Both the position numbers and the translations under genes were made by a program. From assembly GCA_017883135.1 (NCBI GenBank), contig JADGOE010000020.1:1-42350 (forward strand): a DNA stretch of 42,350 nucleotides, written 5' to 3'. The DNA comes from Acidimicrobiales bacterium. Its GTDB lineage: Bacteria > Actinomycetota > Acidimicrobiia > Acidimicrobiales > RAAP-2. Numbering within the stretch: the stretch's first letter is position 1; every line of letters starts with the position of its first letter. Positions 40,275-42,350 of this stretch are shown here, one piece after another. The notes under the pieces are model-generated. The model made no database searches, had not been told where the DNA came from, and worked only from the letters and a program-made list of their open reading frames with translations.

Positions 40275-41024
40275 TCACTGGCCGAACATGGTCATCCACT
40301 GCTCGGGCGTCCGCAGACGGAACACGTAGTTGTGTGATCGGGTCTGGCCCATGGTGGCCGATGGCTCGTCCGAGTAGAGGTGGCCCGGATACAGCACCGT
40401 GTCGTCGGGAACCCGGGCCAGTCGGGTGGTCAGGGACTCGTACATGGCCTCGGGGTCCCCACCGGGCAGGTCGGTGCGACCGCACCCGTCGAGGAAGAGC
40501 GTGTCGCCGGCGATCAAGCGCCCGCCGACCAGAAAGCACTGGCTTCCCGGAGTGTGGCCCGGAGTGTGGACCAGGGTGATGGGGATGGCGCCCACCTCGA
40601 CGAGGTCCCCTCCCCGATGGGTGACCAGATCCTCGGCACCTACGCCCGTCGAGCGAACCACCCAGGGCGACTCGTCGGCCTGGACGTGCACGGGGACCTG
40701 GGCCACCTCGACCAGCCGGCCGATCCCCTCGATCCCCCAGCCCATCAGGTCGCCGCCCACATGGTCGGGGTGGTAGTGGGTGGCCAGGGCGCCCACACAC
40801 TCCATGTCATCGGCCCGCAGAATCCCGAGGAGCTCGTCGACGCCGTAGGCGGGGTCGACGATCACGGCCTCGCCGGTGACCGTGTCCCCGACCAGATAGA
40901 CGAAGTTCACCATTTGCCGGGCGATCTGGTCGTCGACGGCGAAGTCCCGGCCGGCCAGCAGTTGACGGAAGTAGAGGCGGTCAGATTCCGGCGAGGTCGG
41001 ATCCTCTGTGTCGTTGTCGGTCAC
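40275..41024 (-). CDS. MBL-fold hydrolase, glyoxalase II/persulfide dioxygenase type
   Basis: This is a 249-residue metallo-beta-lactamase-fold protein: THYHPDH (His83, His85, Asp87, His88), LVHTPGHTPGSQC, IAGDTLFLDGCGRTDLPGG and YPGHLYSDEPSATMG. The GCGRTDLPGGD block is shared by glyoxalase II-like enzymes and persulfide dioxygenases (ETHE1 type); full discrimination is not possible. Unusually long spacing between the first and second motif blocks holds a segment (EGIGRLVEVAQVPVHVQADE). GTG 41024 has AAGG at seven bases; GTG 41030 has none. It diverges from the CoA ligase and shares with it an inverted repeat at 41109-41138. Confidence 0.88.
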   Translation of the reverse strand: MTDNDTEDPTSPESDRLYFRQLLAGRDFAVDDQIARQMVNFVYLVGDTVTGEAVIVDPAYGVDELLGILRADDMECVGALATHYHPDHVGGDLMGWGIEGIGRLVEVAQVPVHVQADESPWVVRSTGVGAEDLVTHRGGDLVEVGAIPITLVHTPGHTPGSQCFLVGGRLIAGDTLFLDGCGRTDLPGGDPEAMYESLTTRLARVPDDTVLYPGHLYSDEPSATMGQTRSHNYVFRLRTPEQWMTMFGQ

Positions 41025-41108
41025 TCCCACACCTTACGGTCGGAGCACGGACCCGGTCCCCTTCGGGAAGCGCCCGGCGTGGCACACGAGAACGATCTAC
41101 AGTTCCCT

Positions 41109-41138
41109 CCACCGATCGCAGAGAACTCCGATCGGTGG
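41109..41138. promoter_or_regulatory. Inverted repeat in divergent promoter region
   Basis: CCACCGATCG and CGATCGGTGG are perfect inverted copies around a 10-base spacer, between two divergent starts (GTG 41024 minus and GTG 41209 plus). Spacing of one helical turn between identical half-sites suits a dimeric repressor. Confidence 0.55.
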
Positions 41139-41208
41139 GCACGGCTGCGGGGGGTCGACCCGAGCCAAACCCACAGCGGGGACGGGGCTGAATCGAAGGG
41201 GTGGTGCT

Positions 41209-42291
41209 GTGACCGACGACCAAGGACGGACCTCCGTGGCAGCGGAGTACCAGACTGCGGCACAGATGCTGCGCCACTGGGCAACCCGGACCCCCGACGC
41301 TCCCATGTTGACCCTGGCGACCACCACGCTGACCTGGAGCCAGGTGTACGCGAACGCCAAGCGGGTGAGCCACGCGCTGGCTGCCGAGGGAGTGGTGCCC
41401 GGCGAGCGGGTCCCCTTCCTCGACCGCAACTGCATCGAGTACTTCGAGGTCTTCTTCGGTTGCGCGCTGCTCGGGGCGGTGAGCGTGGCCGTCAACTGGC
41501 GGCTTGCCCCGGCCGAGATGGCCGCCATCCTCGAGGACGCCCAGGCATCGGTCCTCTTCTACGGGAACGAGTACAACGGTGCCGTCAAGGACATGACCCC
41601 TCTGGTCACCTCCGTCCGCACCTGGGTGCCACTGGAGCAGCTCGACGACTGGCGGGGTGCCGGCGTTACCGATGAACCGGACGACCCAGGGTTCGCCCCC
41701 AGCCCCGACGACGTGGTCACCCAGCTGTACACCTCAGGGACCGCCGGGCTCCCCAAAGGGGCGATGATCTCGGGAAGGAACATCTCGACCATCCTGAACG
41801 AGGCGATCGGGATCTTCCATATCGGTGCCGACACGGTCTCGCTGGTCGCCATGCCGCTCTTCCACATCGGGGGAACCGGATGGGCGCTGTCGGGCATGTC
41901 GCGCGGCGGGCATTCGGTCATCGTGCGGGACATCGACCCCGCCGTGATCCTCGGGATCATCGAGGAGCACAGGATCACCGAGACGTTCGTCGTCCCCGCG
42001 GTGCTGATGTTCCTGCTGGCCACCCCCGAGCTGGCCACCACGGACGTCAGCTCGCTCCGCACGGTCTTCTACGGCGCCTCCCCGATCAGCGTGGACGTAC
42101 TGGTCCGCTCGATGGAAGCGCTCGGATGCGAGTTCGCCCAGGTCTACGGGCTCACCGAGACCACTGGCGCCATCACCTCCCTGATGCCCGAGGACCACGA
42201 CCCCGACGGCCCGCGTGCCCATCTGCTGCGCTCCGCCGGGCGCCCCTTCGACCACTCGGAACTTGCGTTCTACAGGCCGAGGGCCGCCTAG
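41209..42291 (+). pseudogene. Acyl-CoA synthetase, C-terminal part missing
   Basis: This is an ANL CoA ligase that runs normally for about 350 residues: start motifs, VNWRLAPAEMA, P-loop variant YTSGTAGLPKGAM (Ala where Thr is usual), PLFHIGGTGWALSGM, TVFYGASPIS and QVYGLTETTGAI. After SAGRPFDHSE (base 42261) it loses all resemblance and stops at 42291. The family needs another 160 or so residues, including YxTGD, the hinge and the catalytic lysine, so this product could not complete catalysis. No single-base shift restores the family sequence in any of the three frames through 42350. GTG 41209 has AAGGGG eight bases upstream. It is either interrupted or an assembly edge. Confidence 0.75.
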
Positions 42292-42350
42292 CCATTCTTC
42301 CTGGCCAGAACCGTAGACGAGGCGACGTGGACCACTCCGCCAACGCCTTG
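42288..42350 (-). CDS. Possible partial minus-strand ORF at window edge
   Basis: In the sequence beyond the ligase break one minus-strand frame reads GVGGVVHVASSTVLARKNG and stops at 42288-42290, inside the ligase stop codon. The composition would fit the end of a protein running in from the right. With 20 residues no family can be named. Confidence 0.2.
   Translation of the reverse strand, partial: QGVGGVVHVASSTVLARKNG

Overview
This is a very GC-rich chromosomal window with tightly packed genes, frequent GTG starts and many 4-base ATGA/GTGA stop/start overlaps. The content is actinobacterial: mycobacterial-type steroid-catabolism proteins, a P450 with a CxxHxxC ferredoxin, a MoxR-DUF58-transglutaminase operon, and a leading fragment of the DGGIFSFG repeat type. 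By inference it comes from a free-living actinobacterium, probably of the Acidimicrobiia; this rests on recalled family resemblance, not on a search.

Layout. 1-1990 holds a partial repeat protein, a lipoprotein and an MBL hydrolase on the plus strand. 2075-7120 is a minus-strand operon led by a FadE26/FadE27-type (ChsE4/ChsE5) acyl-CoA dehydrogenase pair, followed by VOC, rhodanese, DUF4031 and thiolase-like TLP1 genes. A divergent thiolase starts at 7511, and the intergenic region between them carries a perfect match to the KstR operator pattern (TnnAACnnGTTnnA). 8757-22523 is a 13.8-kb run of twelve minus-strand genes. It begins with a fadE30-ipdF-fadD3 module for degradation of the last steroid rings. 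It continues through an alcohol dehydrogenase, two CoA ligases flanking an unrecognised double-EthD-like protein, an SDR, and two tandem paralogous P450s with a ferredoxin between them, and ends in a ureohydrolase. Together these look like oxidation, CoA activation and beta-oxidation of an alicyclic, steroid-like or terpenoid substrate.

22784-26506 holds msrB, an SSB operon that also encodes a small membrane protein and a 70-residue protein, and a CoA-transferase/crotonase pair preceded by a strong hairpin. 26525-29586 is an oxidative-stress-type cassette on the minus strand (Fur-family regulator, rubrerythrin, Fe-S oxidoreductase, DUF3501) with an AT-rich double Fur-like box. 29714-34520 is a translationally coupled glpD, AGPS-like oxidase and glpK operon. 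34709-39056 is a MoxR, DUF58 and TgpA-like transglutaminase operon. 38993-41024 holds a ferredoxin reductase (a plausible partner for the P450/ferredoxin genes) and an MBL-fold hydrolase. The window ends in a CoA ligase that breaks off abruptly near 42265, possibly at a rearrangement or insertion boundary.

The most notable points are the co-location of side-chain (FadE26/27) and ring (FadD3/IpdF/FadE30) steroid modules with an uncharacterised P450/ligase pathway, the KstR-like operator, a homopolymer frameshift at the end of one P450, the Fur-box/rubrerythrin cassette, and the truncated ligase. No tRNA, rRNA or CRISPR array was seen.
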